Origin: Methylovulum sp.
Lineage (GTDB): Bacteria > Pseudomonadota > Gammaproteobacteria > Methylococcales > Methylomonadaceae
DNA length: 64,000 bases
NCBI GenBank assembly: GCA_028712695.1
Contig: JAQTQZ010000007.1
Coordinates: 62,001 to 126,000, forward strand
Direction: 5' to 3'
Translations under genes and position numbers: made by a program
In this document: one piece after another, positions 18,218-26,830 of the stretch
Position numbering within the stretch: the first letter of the stretch is position 1
Layout: every line of letters starts with the position of its first letter
Notes under the pieces: generated by a model
Database searches by the model: none
What the model was told of the DNA's origin: nothing
The model's input: the letters and a program-made list of their open reading frames with translations, nothing else

Positions 18218-19090
18218 ATGAAAAAGCAAGATTTTTTACGCCGTTTTTTATTTGAAGAGCTAGGTGTGCGCGGTGAGTGGGTTAAATTGACCGATAGTTG
18301 GCAAGCCGCAAAACAGCATCAGCATGGGCCGGAAAATGTGCAGCAGCTTTTGGGGCAAGCACTGGCGGCGGTTGCCATGTTGTCAGCGACAATCAAATTT
18401 AATGGCTCGATGATATTGCAGGCACAAGGCGATGGCGACATTAAAACTTTAGTCGCCCAAGCAACCCACGATAGAAAAGTTAGAGGCTTGCTAAGATGTG
18501 AGCCGCAAGTGGCCAGCGGTTCCTTGGAAACAATGTTTGGCCAAGGTTGTTTGGTTTTAACCATAGAATCATCAGGCAATGCGAATCCCTATCAAGGTGT
18601 TGTTCCGCTCGAAGGAAAACAGTTGGCCAATGCCCTAGAGACTTATTTCGTCCAGTCCGAACAACTAAAAACACGCTTATGGCTATTTGCCGATCAGACC
18701 CATGCGGCTGGTTTGTTATTGCAGGAGCTGCCTACCCAGCAACACTATCAGGCAGATTGGGAACGCATTGAAATGTTGGCCAGTACGGTGACGCGGCACG
18801 AATTGCTGAGCTTAGATTGCGAGCCTTTACTCTATCGATTGTTCAATGAAGAAAAAGTGCGGTTATTTAATGCCGAACCGGTTGTTTTTCAATGTACCTG
18901 TTCACGCCCAAAAATTGCCAGGACGTTGCGCGCTATGGGTAAGGATGAGCTACACGGTATGTTGCAGGAACTCAATACGGTTGAGGTGGGTTGCGAATTT
19001 TGCGGCGCACTCTATCTTTTTGACAAAATCGACGTAGAGACACTGCTGTCTGAAGAAGGCATGAGTAATGACTCGCAAACACGGCATTAA
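18218..19090 (+). CDS. hslO: redox-regulated chaperone Hsp33
   Basis: Cytosolic holdase activated by oxidation. 290 residues. The C-terminal zinc/redox switch has CTCSRPK (CxC) and CEFCG (CxxC), all four zinc ligands present. N-terminal FLFEELGVRGEWVKL and the central LLGQALAAVAMLSATIKF, LLRCEPQVASGSLETMFG and PYQGVVPLEG segments are diagnostic. It is divergent from msrA with 85 bases between the starts, which may allow shared control. An overlapping lipoprotein gene begins 23 bases before its stop. Confidence 0.96.
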   Translation: MKKQDFLRRFLFEELGVRGEWVKLTDSWQAAKQHQHGPENVQQLLGQALAAVAMLSATIKFNGSMILQAQGDGDIKTLVAQATHDRKVRGLLRCEPQVASGSLETMFGQGCLVLTIESSGNANPYQGVVPLEGKQLANALETYFVQSEQLKTRLWLFADQTHAAGLLLQELPTQQHYQADWERIEMLASTVTRHELLSLDCEPLLYRLFNEEKVRLFNAEPVVFQCTCSRPKIARTLRAMGKDELHGMLQELNTVEVGCEFCGALYLFDKIDVETLLSEEGMSNDSQTRH

Positions 19091-19835
19091 TAAAAAACTG
19101 CGGATATTTGGCCTGTTGGTGCTTGTCACCACGTTATCAGGTTGTATGTACTGGTTACGTGCTTATCAAGTGTATTTGCAAATGAACGACTTTGACCGCT
19201 ATTTTAACGTGGTGATTGCCGATGACTTTACGTTGCAATTCAAAGACCCCGTTCTCTATAGCAGCGATTTTATTTCGTTATCAAAGCTGTATCCTAGCGA
19301 AGACAACGCTGTTGCCAGCGGACGAAACTGGCGGTACTGGTTTCGTAAAGTGGACAGCAACCAAAAAATTATCGAGCCCGAAGTCAAGTTTTATGCAGAT
19401 TTGAACTTTAATAAGGAAAAGCGCCTCACCGCGTGGTCATTCTCGCCGTTATTTTTACAAATAGCACCGCCTCAGTTTTTAGAGATTTCTTTGCGGTCTA
19501 TTGCCGGTGCTTCCATTGACAAAGATAAAAGGCAGCTTAAAGCCAATAGTGAATTGCTCACCAAAATAACGGCGGAGTTACCAAAAAAATCCGCTGTCTT
19601 AGCGCAATTAGGCCCGCCTTTGGAAATCAAGGATGAACCTGAGCAAGAAATCTATATTTACCATTTTTTGCTAGAGACCCATCGTGTCGAAGAAGGGTAT
19701 GAAGCCAATGCGCTAAATGAAGTCAAACTTAGTTTTGATAAAAAAAATCACGAATTATTTAACATGGCCGGTAATTTTGCGGGGCTTAAGGTGTCTATCG
19801 ACTATCGGAAGTTCCTTGATGTGGCGATGTTTTAA
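19068..19835 (+). CDS. hypothetical lipoprotein
   Basis: 255 residues with a Lys/Arg-rich start, hydrophobic stretch and lipobox TTLSGC near residue 26, so a predicted lipid-anchored envelope protein. The mature part is soluble and mixed alpha/beta, with no family I recognise; KFYADLNFNKEKRLTAWSFS and LPKKSAVLAQLGPPLEIKDE are recognisable landmarks. It starts inside the last 23 bases of hslO in another frame, so translational coupling to Hsp33 is likely. Functional link unknown. Confidence 0.7.
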   Translation: MTRKHGINKKLRIFGLLVLVTTLSGCMYWLRAYQVYLQMNDFDRYFNVVIADDFTLQFKDPVLYSSDFISLSKLYPSEDNAVASGRNWRYWFRKVDSNQKIIEPEVKFYADLNFNKEKRLTAWSFSPLFLQIAPPQFLEISLRSIAGASIDKDKRQLKANSELLTKITAELPKKSAVLAQLGPPLEIKDEPEQEIYIYHFLLETHRVEEGYEANALNEVKLSFDKKNHELFNMAGNFAGLKVSIDYRKFLDVAMF

Positions 19836-20016
19836 TACGTGTTAATAGAATAGCCGCTACACTGTAAAATAGATGGGCTAAGATGGACGCTGGTTTTCAG
19901 GGTAACGTTGATGGGTTTTGAGCATTCATTTTTTATTCATAAAAAAACAATTAAACTGTACTCAGCGGACAATCGTACACAACAATACATAACATAAATT
20001 AATAAAGGTGATTCGT

Positions 20017-20412
20017 ATGAAAAAATTTACAACTAGCGTCGTTTTGGTGGGTGGCATTTTATTGTCAGCTTGCGCCAGCCAAACAGGGTGGACACCAACA
20101 GTTGATTCTTATAATGACCCTAATGCTTACCGCATTAATCAGGATATGGCCGAATGCAAACAACTTGCTTCGCAGTCTTCTGGAGGCACTGTAAAAGAAA
20201 CCGCTATCGGTGCTGGAGTGGGTGGTTTAGTGGGTGCTGCAGGTGGTGCGGTTGTCGGGGCATTCACCGGAAACCCAGGCATGGGGGCGGCTATAGGCGC
20301 TGCGGCTGGCGGATTGGGTGGTGCGGCTAAACAAGGCTTTACTGCTGAAGATAGATATAAGAATGCTTACAATAGCTGTATGAGCCAACGTGGACACCGA
20401 GTTGTCCGGTAG
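20017..20412 (+). CDS. glycine-zipper outer-membrane lipoprotein
   Basis: 131 residues from ATG 20017, chosen because AAAGGTG lies 6 bases upstream; a GTG three codons earlier (20008) is part of that ribosome site. Lipobox LLSAC gives a lipid-anchored N-terminus. The centre is a long glycine zipper (GAGVGGLVGAAGGAVVGAF, GAAIGAAAGGLGGAA) as in 17-kDa surface antigen/SlyB-like proteins, which insert in or brace the outer membrane. Two Cys (AECKQL and NSCMSQRG) flank the zipper and may form a disulfide. Confidence 0.75.
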   Translation: MKKFTTSVVLVGGILLSACASQTGWTPTVDSYNDPNAYRINQDMAECKQLASQSSGGTVKETAIGAGVGGLVGAAGGAVVGAFTGNPGMGAAIGAAAGGLGGAAKQGFTAEDRYKNAYNSCMSQRGHRVVR

Positions 20413-20470
20413 TTTTTGGCTTAACATTGTTGCCCTATTGGGTTTAGTGTTAATTTAGATCGTTGATAGG

Positions 20471-20506
20471 AAAAGGGAACGGATTTCAGCCTGTTCCCTT
20501 TTTTTT
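20471..20506. terminator. bidirectional intrinsic terminator
   Basis: AAAAGGGAAC (20471-20480) pairs with GTTCCCTTTT (20493-20502), with a T-run to 20506 on the plus strand and T4 on the other. It separates the plus-strand lipoprotein gene from the convergent ettA. Confidence 0.85.
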
Positions 20507-20515
20507 GCCAGGCTG

Positions 20516-22180
20516 CTATGACAATTTCTTGTACTTTATACGCGTGGGGTTATCCGCATCGGTGCCTAAGCGGCGATGACGGTCGACCTCGTAATCCTGA
20601 TAATTGCCTTCAAACCAGACCACATTACTGTCCCCTTCAAACGCCAGAATATGGGTGGCGATCCGATCCAGAAACCAGCGGTCATGCGAAATGACCACGG
20701 CGCAGCCGGGGAACGCCAGTAAGGCCTCTTCCAATGCCCGTAAAGTTTCCACATCCAAGTCGTTAGTCGGTTCATCCAACAGCAACACGTTACCGCCACT
20801 TTTGAGCAGTTTTGCTAAATGTACGCGGTTGCGTTCACCACCCGATAGCTCGCCGATCCTTTTTTGCTGGTCGCCGCCTTTAAAGTTAAAGCGCCCGACA
20901 TAAGAACGCGATGGCGTTTCGTATTTGCCCACCGTAATAATATCCAGGCCATCGGAAATTTCTTCCCAAACAGTTTTTTTATCATCCATATCATCACGCA
21001 GCTGGTCAACGTAAGCCATTTGTACTGTTTGGCCTAAGGTCAAAGTGCCTGAATCCGGTTTTTCTATACCTGCCATCATACGGAACAAAGTGGTTTTACC
21101 CGCCCCGTTCGGGCCGATAATGCCAACGATGCCGCCGGGTGGCAGTTTAAAACTCAGGTCGTTGATAAGCAGACGGTCACCGAAGCCTTTAGTGATATTA
21201 TCGGCTTCGATAACCACGTCACCTAAACGCGGGCCGGGTGGGATATAGATTTCTTGGGTTTCATTGCGTTTTTGCACTTCTTGCGACGACAATTCGTCAA
21301 AACGCGCCAGCCGGGCCTTGCTTTTGGCATGGCGGCCCTTTTGATTGGAGCGCACCCATTCCAATTCGGCTTTCATGGCTTTTTGGCGGGATGATTCCTG
21401 TTTTTCCTCTTGCTCCAAGCGCTTTTCCTTTTGTTCCAACCAGCTGGAGTAATTGCCTTCCCACGGGATTCCCGCGCCCCTGTCCAGTTCCAGTATCCAG
21501 CCTGCCACGTTATCGAGAAAGTAACGGTCATGGGTTACGGCCACTACGGTGCCTGTATAATCATGCAAAAACCGCTCTAACCAAGCAACCGATTCAGCAT
21601 CCAAATGGTTGGTCGGCTCGTCCAGCAACAACATGTCAGGATTGGACAGTAACAACCGGCACAAGGCCACCCGCCGCTGTTCGCCACCGGATAGCTTAGT
21701 GACATCCGCCTCCCAATCCGGCAAACGCAGGGCATCGGCCGCAACTTCCAACTTGCGGTCGATATTATGCCCGTCCATGGCATTGATAATATCTTCTAGC
21801 CGCGCCTGATCCGCCGCCAGTTTGTCAAAATCGGCATCGGGATCGGCATAAGCGGCATAGACGGCATCCAATTCGGCCAATGCCGTTTTCACATGCGCGA
21901 CCGCTTCTTCAACATTGCCGCGCACAGTCTTACTGGGATCCAAATGCGGTTCTTGCTGCAAATAGCCAATATTAATGCCCTTCAACGGAATGGCTTCACC
22001 TTCAATTTCCTTATCAACACCGGCCATTATTCTTAATAAAGTAGATTTTCCCGAACCATTTAAGCCCAGCACGCCAATTTTTGCACCGGGAAAAAAAGAC
22101 AGCGAGATGTCTTTGAGGATGTATTTTTTCGGGGGGACAATTTTGCCGACCCGATTCATGGAGTAAATATATTGAGCCAT
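20516..22180 (-). CDS. ettA: energy-dependent translational throttle protein EttA (ABC-F)
   Basis: Cytosolic ABC-F ATPase that binds the ribosomal E site and gates entry into elongation according to ATP/ADP. 554 residues, the standard length. Two ABC modules: Walker [10 protein letters not shown] (about residues 40-48) and GPNGAGKTT in the second half; signatures LSGGEQRR and LSGGERNR; Walker [13 protein letters not shown] and [13 protein letters not shown]-terminal [19 protein letters not shown] is diagnostic for EttA. The Glu/Lys/Arg-rich linker ([20 protein letters not shown]) is the P-site-tRNA interaction motif region. Confidence 0.97.
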   Translation of the reverse strand: MAQYIYSMNRVGKIVPPKKYILKDISLSFFPGAKIGVLGLNGSGKSTLLRIMAGVDKEIEGEAIPLKGINIGYLQQEPHLDPSKTVRGNVEEAVAHVKTALAELDAVYAAYADPDADFDKLAADQARLEDIINAMDGHNIDRKLEVAADALRLPDWEADVTKLSGGEQRRVALCRLLLSNPDMLLLDEPTNHLDAESVAWLERFLHDYTGTVVAVTHDRYFLDNVAGWILELDRGAGIPWEGNYSSWLEQKEKRLEQEEKQESSRQKAMKAELEWVRSNQKGRHAKSKARLARFDELSSQEVQKRNETQEIYIPPGPRLGDVVIEADNITKGFGDRLLINDLSFKLPPGGIVGIIGPNGAGKTTLFRMMAGIEKPDSGTLTLGQTVQMAYVDQLRDDMDDKKTVWEEISDGLDIITVGKYETPSRSYVGRFNFKGGDQQKRIGELSGGERNRVHLAKLLKSGGNVLLLDEPTNDLDVETLRALEEALLAFPGCAVVISHDRWFLDRIATHILAFEGDSNVVWFEGNYQDYEVDRHRRLGTDADNPTRIKYKKLS

Positions 22181-22534
22181 ATTCTTTAAGTTTTATTATT
22201 CAACAGTTGAAATAAGGATAATACAGACAAGCTGTCGTTATAGTAGCAAATCTTGCATCAACAACCCGAGCAGATTGTAAGGTTGTTTATGGTTGAAATA
22301 AAGAAGCAGGCACTGGGTAAGTTACGTTTGGTTATACCCCGAACGGTCAAGTTTTCAGTTTCTCAGCAAACAGCTGGAAATCCAGCGTCATTAACATGCT
22401 AAACAGGCCAACATGAAAAGGCTGACAAGCCTTTAATACCAAACCAATCGCTTCTTCATGATTGACCGTCACAAACAACCTGCGGTTTTCATCATCAGAC
22501 AAGCCATTATGTAAAGCTTGTATACCAAATCCAG

Positions 22535-22606
22535 CTAATGTTTGGTAGCCGAGCGCAAGTTCTGCGCTTTGTTGTTCCAAGAGCCGCCGCGCAGCGCACG
22601 GAGGCC
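22535..22606 (-). pseudogene. formylglycine-enzyme-like repeat remnant (possible DGR template)
   Basis: Directly after the reverse-transcriptase stop, the minus strand reads LRALRGGSWNNKAQNLRSAT then KH and a stop. RGGSWNN...NLRSA is the C-terminal hallmark of formylglycine-generating-enzyme (SUMF1) domains, a common variable-protein fold of diversity-generating retroelements, whose template repeat normally lies just after the reverse transcriptase. AAC-rich codons (NNK, N) fit an adenine-rich template. Only 24 codons remain, without the usual NRNNNxGFR end. It is probably a decayed template or variable repeat. Confidence 0.45.
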
Positions 22607-22608
22607 AG

Positions 22609-22827
22609 TCAGGTTCGTCCCCGTTGGAATACTATCGCTGAAAAAATTTTCTTCCACAAGCCGTAAGTGTCCGCTTGTTTGGCATGGCCTATCCAGCTTT
22701 GTACTGAAGGATCAATAGCATCCCACGTTAAACGCCCTTGGGCATAGCTTGTAGCAAGAAGGCGTAACTTTCTGACAAAGCGATGCCCGTTGTCATTGCG
22801 CAAACGCATTTGTTCTGGAAAAACCAT
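22609..22827 (-). pseudogene. C-terminal fragment of a DGR-type reverse transcriptase
   Basis: 72 residues matching only the tail of retron/DGR-type reverse transcriptases: FPEQMRLRNDNGHRFVRKLR (the thumb start), YAQGRLTWDAIDPSVQSWIG and HAKQADTYGLWKKIFSAIVF then QRGRT. Relatives share W-x-x-H-A-x-x-A-D-T-x-x-L-R and end F-x-R-G. The catalytic palm domain with YxDD is absent: the frame is open only 12 codons further upstream before a stop, and those codons show no similarity. I infer a 5' deletion of an older element. No partner accessory gene (avd) is visible. Confidence 0.6.
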
Positions 22828-23014
22828 TATTTGAGATTTATATGAACGGCTTGTCAGGGCTATTTAATGAAACCAGTAAGGTAAGTCAAAGAAACCTATT
22901 TAAACCTACATGGTAAAATGGCTTCAGCTATCTGAATGGCGAAACACCGGAAGGTGTTAGCTAAAAAACAGGTGGTAATGGTTGTTCTTATCCTAAACAA
23001 AGCAGCGTTCCGTT
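22828..23014 (+). other. intergenic leader of the protease gene, with a GGAA-loop hairpin
   Basis: Between the truncated reverse transcriptase and the protease. AACACC-GGAA-GGTGTT forms a perfect 6-bp hairpin with a GGAA tetraloop around 22942-22957, about 60 bases before the protease ATG. GGA in a hairpin loop is the recognition shape of CsrA/RsmA, and GGAA is also a stable GNRA loop. No promoter boxes could be assigned. Confidence 0.3.
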
Positions 23015-23794
23015 ATGAAAAAAAATAGTTATACCTTTTGTTATATCGTTTGTTGGTTGGGGCTGCTTTTTTCGTGCCGTCTCTATGCAGAACCGAAACT
23101 GCCGTTTACCGTAGCCAAAATAAAACCCAGCATCGTTGCCGTTGGGACGTTTATGCCAGCCCGCAACCCAAGGGCGGTATTTTTAGGAACGGGGTTTGTC
23201 GTTGGTGATGGCTCTTTGATTGTCACCAATGCCCATGTAATCCCTTCCAGGCTGGATGACCTACATCTGGAACAGGTCTCGGCGTTTTACCGAAAAGGTG
23301 ATGTGGATAAAGTCATTGCCACTACGGTGGTTGCGGTTGATAAAGCCCATGACCTTGCTATTTTAAAAATCTCCGGCGCTGCATTGCCGCCGCTTAGGCT
23401 AGGTGATGTGGCAAGCGTACAAGAAGGCCAGCTTTATGCATTTACCGGTTTTCCGATAGGGATGATTTTAGGCCTTTATCCGGTCACGCATCGGGGTATA
23501 GTGTCCGCGATAACGCCTAGTGTCATCCCCATGCTGCCATCAGAACAGCTTGACGTAAAAATGCTCCGTAAATTGGCGGCACCTTTCAATGTTTTTCAGC
23601 TTGATGCCACGGCCTATCCCGGCAACAGCGGTAGCCCGCTGTATAATCCAGACACCGGGGAGGTTGTTGGTGTTATCAACAAAGTTTTTATCCAAGAGGG
23701 CAAGGAGCACGCTTTGTCAAATCCAAGCGGCATCTCTTATGCCATTCCTGCGGACTATGTCATAAAACTGCTAAAAGATAAAAATCTGCGTTGA
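23015..23794 (+). CDS. periplasmic trypsin-like serine protease (S1C type, no PDZ)
   Basis: 259 residues. Signal peptide at residues 1-26 ending CRLYAEP. Complete chymotrypsin-fold triad: His in IVTNAHVIP, Asp in KAHDLAILKI, Ser in YPGNSGSPLYN. GTGFVVGDG and GISYAIPADYVIKLL frame the domain. Unlike DegP/DegQ there is no C-terminal PDZ domain. It lies 56 bases upstream of the EPS priming transferase and exosortase genes, so it may process or check exported polysaccharide-locus proteins; that role is inference. Confidence 0.85.
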   Translation: MKKNSYTFCYIVCWLGLLFSCRLYAEPKLPFTVAKIKPSIVAVGTFMPARNPRAVFLGTGFVVGDGSLIVTNAHVIPSRLDDLHLEQVSAFYRKGDVDKVIATTVVAVDKAHDLAILKISGAALPPLRLGDVASVQEGQLYAFTGFPIGMILGLYPVTHRGIVSAITPSVIPMLPSEQLDVKMLRKLAAPFNVFQLDATAYPGNSGSPLYNPDTGEVVGVINKVFIQEGKEHALSNPSGISYAIPADYVIKLLKDKNLR

Positions 23795-23850
23795 TTTTTA
23801 AGTTATTTAGCACGACCATTGTCATTTCGCCACAACTATGAGGAAAAAAG

Positions 23851-25239
23851 GTGATCCGAATATTCCGCCACTATATATCCAGAGCTTATTTGTGGCTGTT
23901 GGTAATAGAGTTTTATGTTTTTTTTAATGCCATGTACCTTGGGAATGCCCTTCGTTTTTTATCAGTAACATCGTGGTATACCGAGCAATCTATAACGGCT
24001 AGCAGTTTTGTTTTTTCCGGTGTGATGACCCTATCCTGTGCAGGAATGGGCTTGTACAGGAGAAGTTTGAGCCTGCAAGATTACAATCTGTTAGCGCGGA
24101 CTTGCGCCAGTTTTTCTATTGCCGGCATGGCAATTGCCTTTTTTTATTACTTTTATCCAGTCTGGCGCGTTGGCCCTGGGGTGTTGGCTTATTCAATAGT
24201 GCTGGCTTTTTTAGGCATAATGCTGACCCGCTATTTGTTTTACAAGTTCGCAAACATGGATCATTTTAAAACGCGTGTGTTGGTTGTCGGTAGCGGGCAA
24301 CAGGCAGAAAAGATAGCTGCAATTAATGACCTATTTATCCATAGAGGCTTTAATGTTGTCGGTTTTGTCGCATTGTCCGGTGAGGATTCTGTTGTTGATA
24401 AAGATAAGCTCATATGCCTCAGCAAAGGCCTAAGTAATATTTCGCAAGAATATAATATTGATGAAATTGTTGTTGCCCCAGATGATGACCTTAAAGAAAT
24501 ACCGCTCGATGACCTGTTGGACTGCAAAATGTCGGGGGTTAGGGTGATGAATTTGATAGGTTTTTATGAGCGGGAACAAGGGCTTCTTTCACTTGATAAT
24601 ATGAAACCACAATGGCTGATTTATTGCGGCGGTTTTGCCCAAGGCGGTTTAAGGAGCTGGGAGAAAAGGAGCTTTGACCTACTGGCAAGCTTAATGCTCT
24701 TTGCTGTGGCTTGGCCTTTTATGCTCATAACAGCGTTAGCCATTTTTCTGGAGAGTGGTCTTAAAGGCCCAATTCTCTATCGGCAAGTACGGGTCGGGGA
24801 AAATAACAAAAACTTTGAGGTGCTTAAATTTAGGAGCATGACAACTGATGCGGAAAAAAATGGCGCACAATGGGCGCAACCTGGCGACAGCCGGATCACT
24901 CGAGTCGGTCGGATTATCAGAAAAACCCGTATAGATGAATTGCCGCAACTGTTCAATGTGTTAAAAGGCGAGATGAGTTTTGTTGGCCCGCGCCCCGAAC
25001 GCCCAGAGTTCGTCAAAGGGTTTAATGAGCGGATTCCTTTTTATCGTGAACGGCACCGCGTCAAACCGGGCATTACTGGCTGGGCCCAATTATGCTATCC
25101 GTATGGCGCCAATGAATATGACACCATCCAAAAACTCCAATACGATTTATATTATGTCAAAAACTACAGCCTCTTCCTGGATATGTCGATTATGCTTAAT
25201 ACCGTGGAAGTGGTTTTATGGGGCAGAGGTGCACGGTAA
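23851..25239 (+). CDS. EPS polyprenyl glycosylphosphotransferase (EpsB type)
   Basis: Membrane enzyme that starts polysaccharide synthesis by moving a sugar-1-phosphate to undecaprenyl phosphate. 462 residues. GTG start, supported by GAGGAAAAAAG upstream. Four N-terminal membrane segments, a cytosolic CoA-binding-like fold (RVLVVGSGQQAEKIA) and a fifth segment (MLFAVAWPFMLITALAIFLE). The bacterial sugar-transferase domain follows: LYRQVRVGENNKNFEVLKFR-SMTTDAE, RKTRIDELPQLFNVLKGEMS, FVGPRPERPEF and KPGITGWAQ. This form accompanies exosortase A loci. The 3' end overlaps the exosortase gene by 11 bases. Confidence 0.9.
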   Translation: MIRIFRHYISRAYLWLLVIEFYVFFNAMYLGNALRFLSVTSWYTEQSITASSFVFSGVMTLSCAGMGLYRRSLSLQDYNLLARTCASFSIAGMAIAFFYYFYPVWRVGPGVLAYSIVLAFLGIMLTRYLFYKFANMDHFKTRVLVVGSGQQAEKIAAINDLFIHRGFNVVGFVALSGEDSVVDKDKLICLSKGLSNISQEYNIDEIVVAPDDDLKEIPLDDLLDCKMSGVRVMNLIGFYEREQGLLSLDNMKPQWLIYCGGFAQGGLRSWEKRSFDLLASLMLFAVAWPFMLITALAIFLESGLKGPILYRQVRVGENNKNFEVLKFRSMTTDAEKNGAQWAQPGDSRITRVGRIIRKTRIDELPQLFNVLKGEMSFVGPRPERPEFVKGFNERIPFYRERHRVKPGITGWAQLCYPYGANEYDTIQKLQYDLYYVKNYSLFLDMSIMLNTVEVVLWGRGAR

Positions 25240-26773
25240 GGGCGATAGACTAGGGGGCATCCCGCCGCAATGGCATACGGCTTTAATAAGCCTATTGCTG
25301 ACAATTACTCTTTCCATCGGTGTTTTTTTTGATACTTGGTCTTCAATTGTCGGAATGTGGGTGCATTCAAGCACTTTTACTTATGGTTTCTTAGTCGCCC
25401 CTGTCAGTGCTTGGCTGTTGTGGACACGGAGGTCTTATTATTACTATTTGTCGCCTACTTTCTCCTATTTGGGTTTGGCCGCCATTTTTGCGGCTGGATT
25501 TGTTTGGCTGACCGCAGATTTAATCCATGTTTTAGTCGTCAAACAATTCGCTGTAGTTGCCATGTTAGTGGGTGCATTTTGGACGCTATTGGGCACTCAA
25601 GTTGCCAGCAAGATGTTATTTCCATTGGCCTACCTGTTTTTTATGGTACCAGTGGGTGAAGAGCTAGTCCCCCCATTAATAGAATTCACCACCTCTTTTA
25701 CTGTTGGCATGCTGAGATTAACAGGATTGCCGGTATATCGGGAGGGCAGTTTTTTCACCCTGACATCAGGTAATTGGTCTGTTATAGATGCCTGTAGCGG
25801 CATCAGCTATCTTATTGCATCAGTCACCTTAGGCTTTGTTTTTGCTTATTTAAATTACAACAGTTACTGGAAACGTGCGCTTTTTATGCTGTTAAGTGTC
25901 ATCGTGCCAATTATTGCGAATGGTTTTCGCGCCTATTTGATTGTCATGATTGGCCACCTTAGCAATATGACAATGGCGGTTGGCTTCGATCATTTGATTT
26001 ATGGTGGCGTGTTTTTTGGATTCGTGATGCTGATATTATTTTATCTGGGTTCTCTTTGGCGTGATCCGATATTTAAGCCTCCCGTCATCATGCCCACCAC
26101 AAAAACCGTAGTGGCATATACCCCCCGACAGGCGTTGTTTATGCTGGTAGCGATTAGCCTGCTGTTTTTGGCCGGGCCACTCAATTCCAGCCGATTACTA
26201 ACACGGGTTCCTGATAACGGATTGCCAAATTATTTAACCATAACGGAGTTGCCTGGTTGGCAACGCGTAAATAACCCTAATTGGGGATGGTTGCCGAGAT
26301 TTGATGGTGCAGTTGCCCAAGACATTGCTTTTTATTCCGATGGCTCAAAAATAGTGGGTTTGTTCCATGCTAATTTTGGTAAAGAAACACAGGGGCAGGA
26401 ATTGGTTAACGCTAAGAATATGTTGCTTCAGCCGAACGACCGGACTTCCCGGATAATTTATTCGGGTTCAGTAGACTTACCATCCGGCGTAAGCGTAGAA
26501 GAGCATGTTATAAAACATCAAGACCAAGATAGTTTGGTGCTGGCATGGTATCAAGTGGGGAACACCATAACGGCAAATGGGTATCGGGCAAAATGGCAAC
26601 AGTTGCTTAAACGTCTGACAGGCGATGCCGCGCCTGAATTAAAAGTCATTTTATGGACAGAAACGGCACATAATGATGCCACCGAAGCGCTACCCGTGTT
26701 GCAACGCTTTTTTGCACGCTGGATTGCCCACAATAACCTACTTGGCAAAAACAATCAGGTTGGCCTTAACTAA
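25229..26773 (+). CDS. xrtA: exosortase A fused to EpsI
   Basis: Membrane cysteine transpeptidase of the PEP-CTERM protein-sorting system. The frame is open further upstream, but that part lies over the previous gene; the best start is GTG at 25229, overlapping it by 11 bases and giving 514 residues. About eight membrane segments cover residues 20-300. Catalytic residues: Cys in DACSGISYLIAS, Arg in NGFRAYLIVMIGH and His in the same stretch. From about residue 385 comes an EpsI domain (LPGWQRVNNPNWGWLPRF, LVLAWYQVG, KWQQLLKRLTGDAA), a fusion seen in proteobacterial EPS loci. No PEP-CTERM substrate gene is found in the window. Confidence 0.92.
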   Translation: MHGKGDRLGGIPPQWHTALISLLLTITLSIGVFFDTWSSIVGMWVHSSTFTYGFLVAPVSAWLLWTRRSYYYYLSPTFSYLGLAAIFAAGFVWLTADLIHVLVVKQFAVVAMLVGAFWTLLGTQVASKMLFPLAYLFFMVPVGEELVPPLIEFTTSFTVGMLRLTGLPVYREGSFFTLTSGNWSVIDACSGISYLIASVTLGFVFAYLNYNSYWKRALFMLLSVIVPIIANGFRAYLIVMIGHLSNMTMAVGFDHLIYGGVFFGFVMLILFYLGSLWRDPIFKPPVIMPTTKTVVAYTPRQALFMLVAISLLFLAGPLNSSRLLTRVPDNGLPNYLTITELPGWQRVNNPNWGWLPRFDGAVAQDIAFYSDGSKIVGLFHANFGKETQGQELVNAKNMLLQPNDRTSRIIYSGSVDLPSGVSVEEHVIKHQDQDSLVLAWYQVGNTITANGYRAKWQQLLKRLTGDAAPELKVILWTETAHNDATEALPVLQRFFARWIAHNNLLGKNNQVGLN

Positions 26774-26806
26774 TCCTTTAGGGCATATAAGGTTCTAATG
26801 TAGACC

Positions 26807-26825
26807 AGACGGCTGTTAGCCGTCT
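26807..26825. terminator. hairpin between convergent genes, possible terminator
   Basis: AGACGGCT-GTT-AGCCGTCT is a perfect 8-bp stem with a 3-base loop, placed between the exosortase stop and the convergent aldolase stop. T-runs are absent on both sides, so it may stall or protect 3' ends rather than terminate alone. Confidence 0.5.
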
Positions 26826-26830
26826 AAAAG

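Noticed and set aside
22347-22580. 77-codon minus-strand frame after the reverse-transcriptase remnant
   Set aside because: It overlaps the formylglycine-like repeat in another frame, no family or ribosome-site support; likely chance or a decayed tail.
24980-25228. N-terminal extension of the exosortase frame
   Set aside because: It lies over the EpsB gene in another frame and carries no exosortase features; GTG 25229 gives the natural start.
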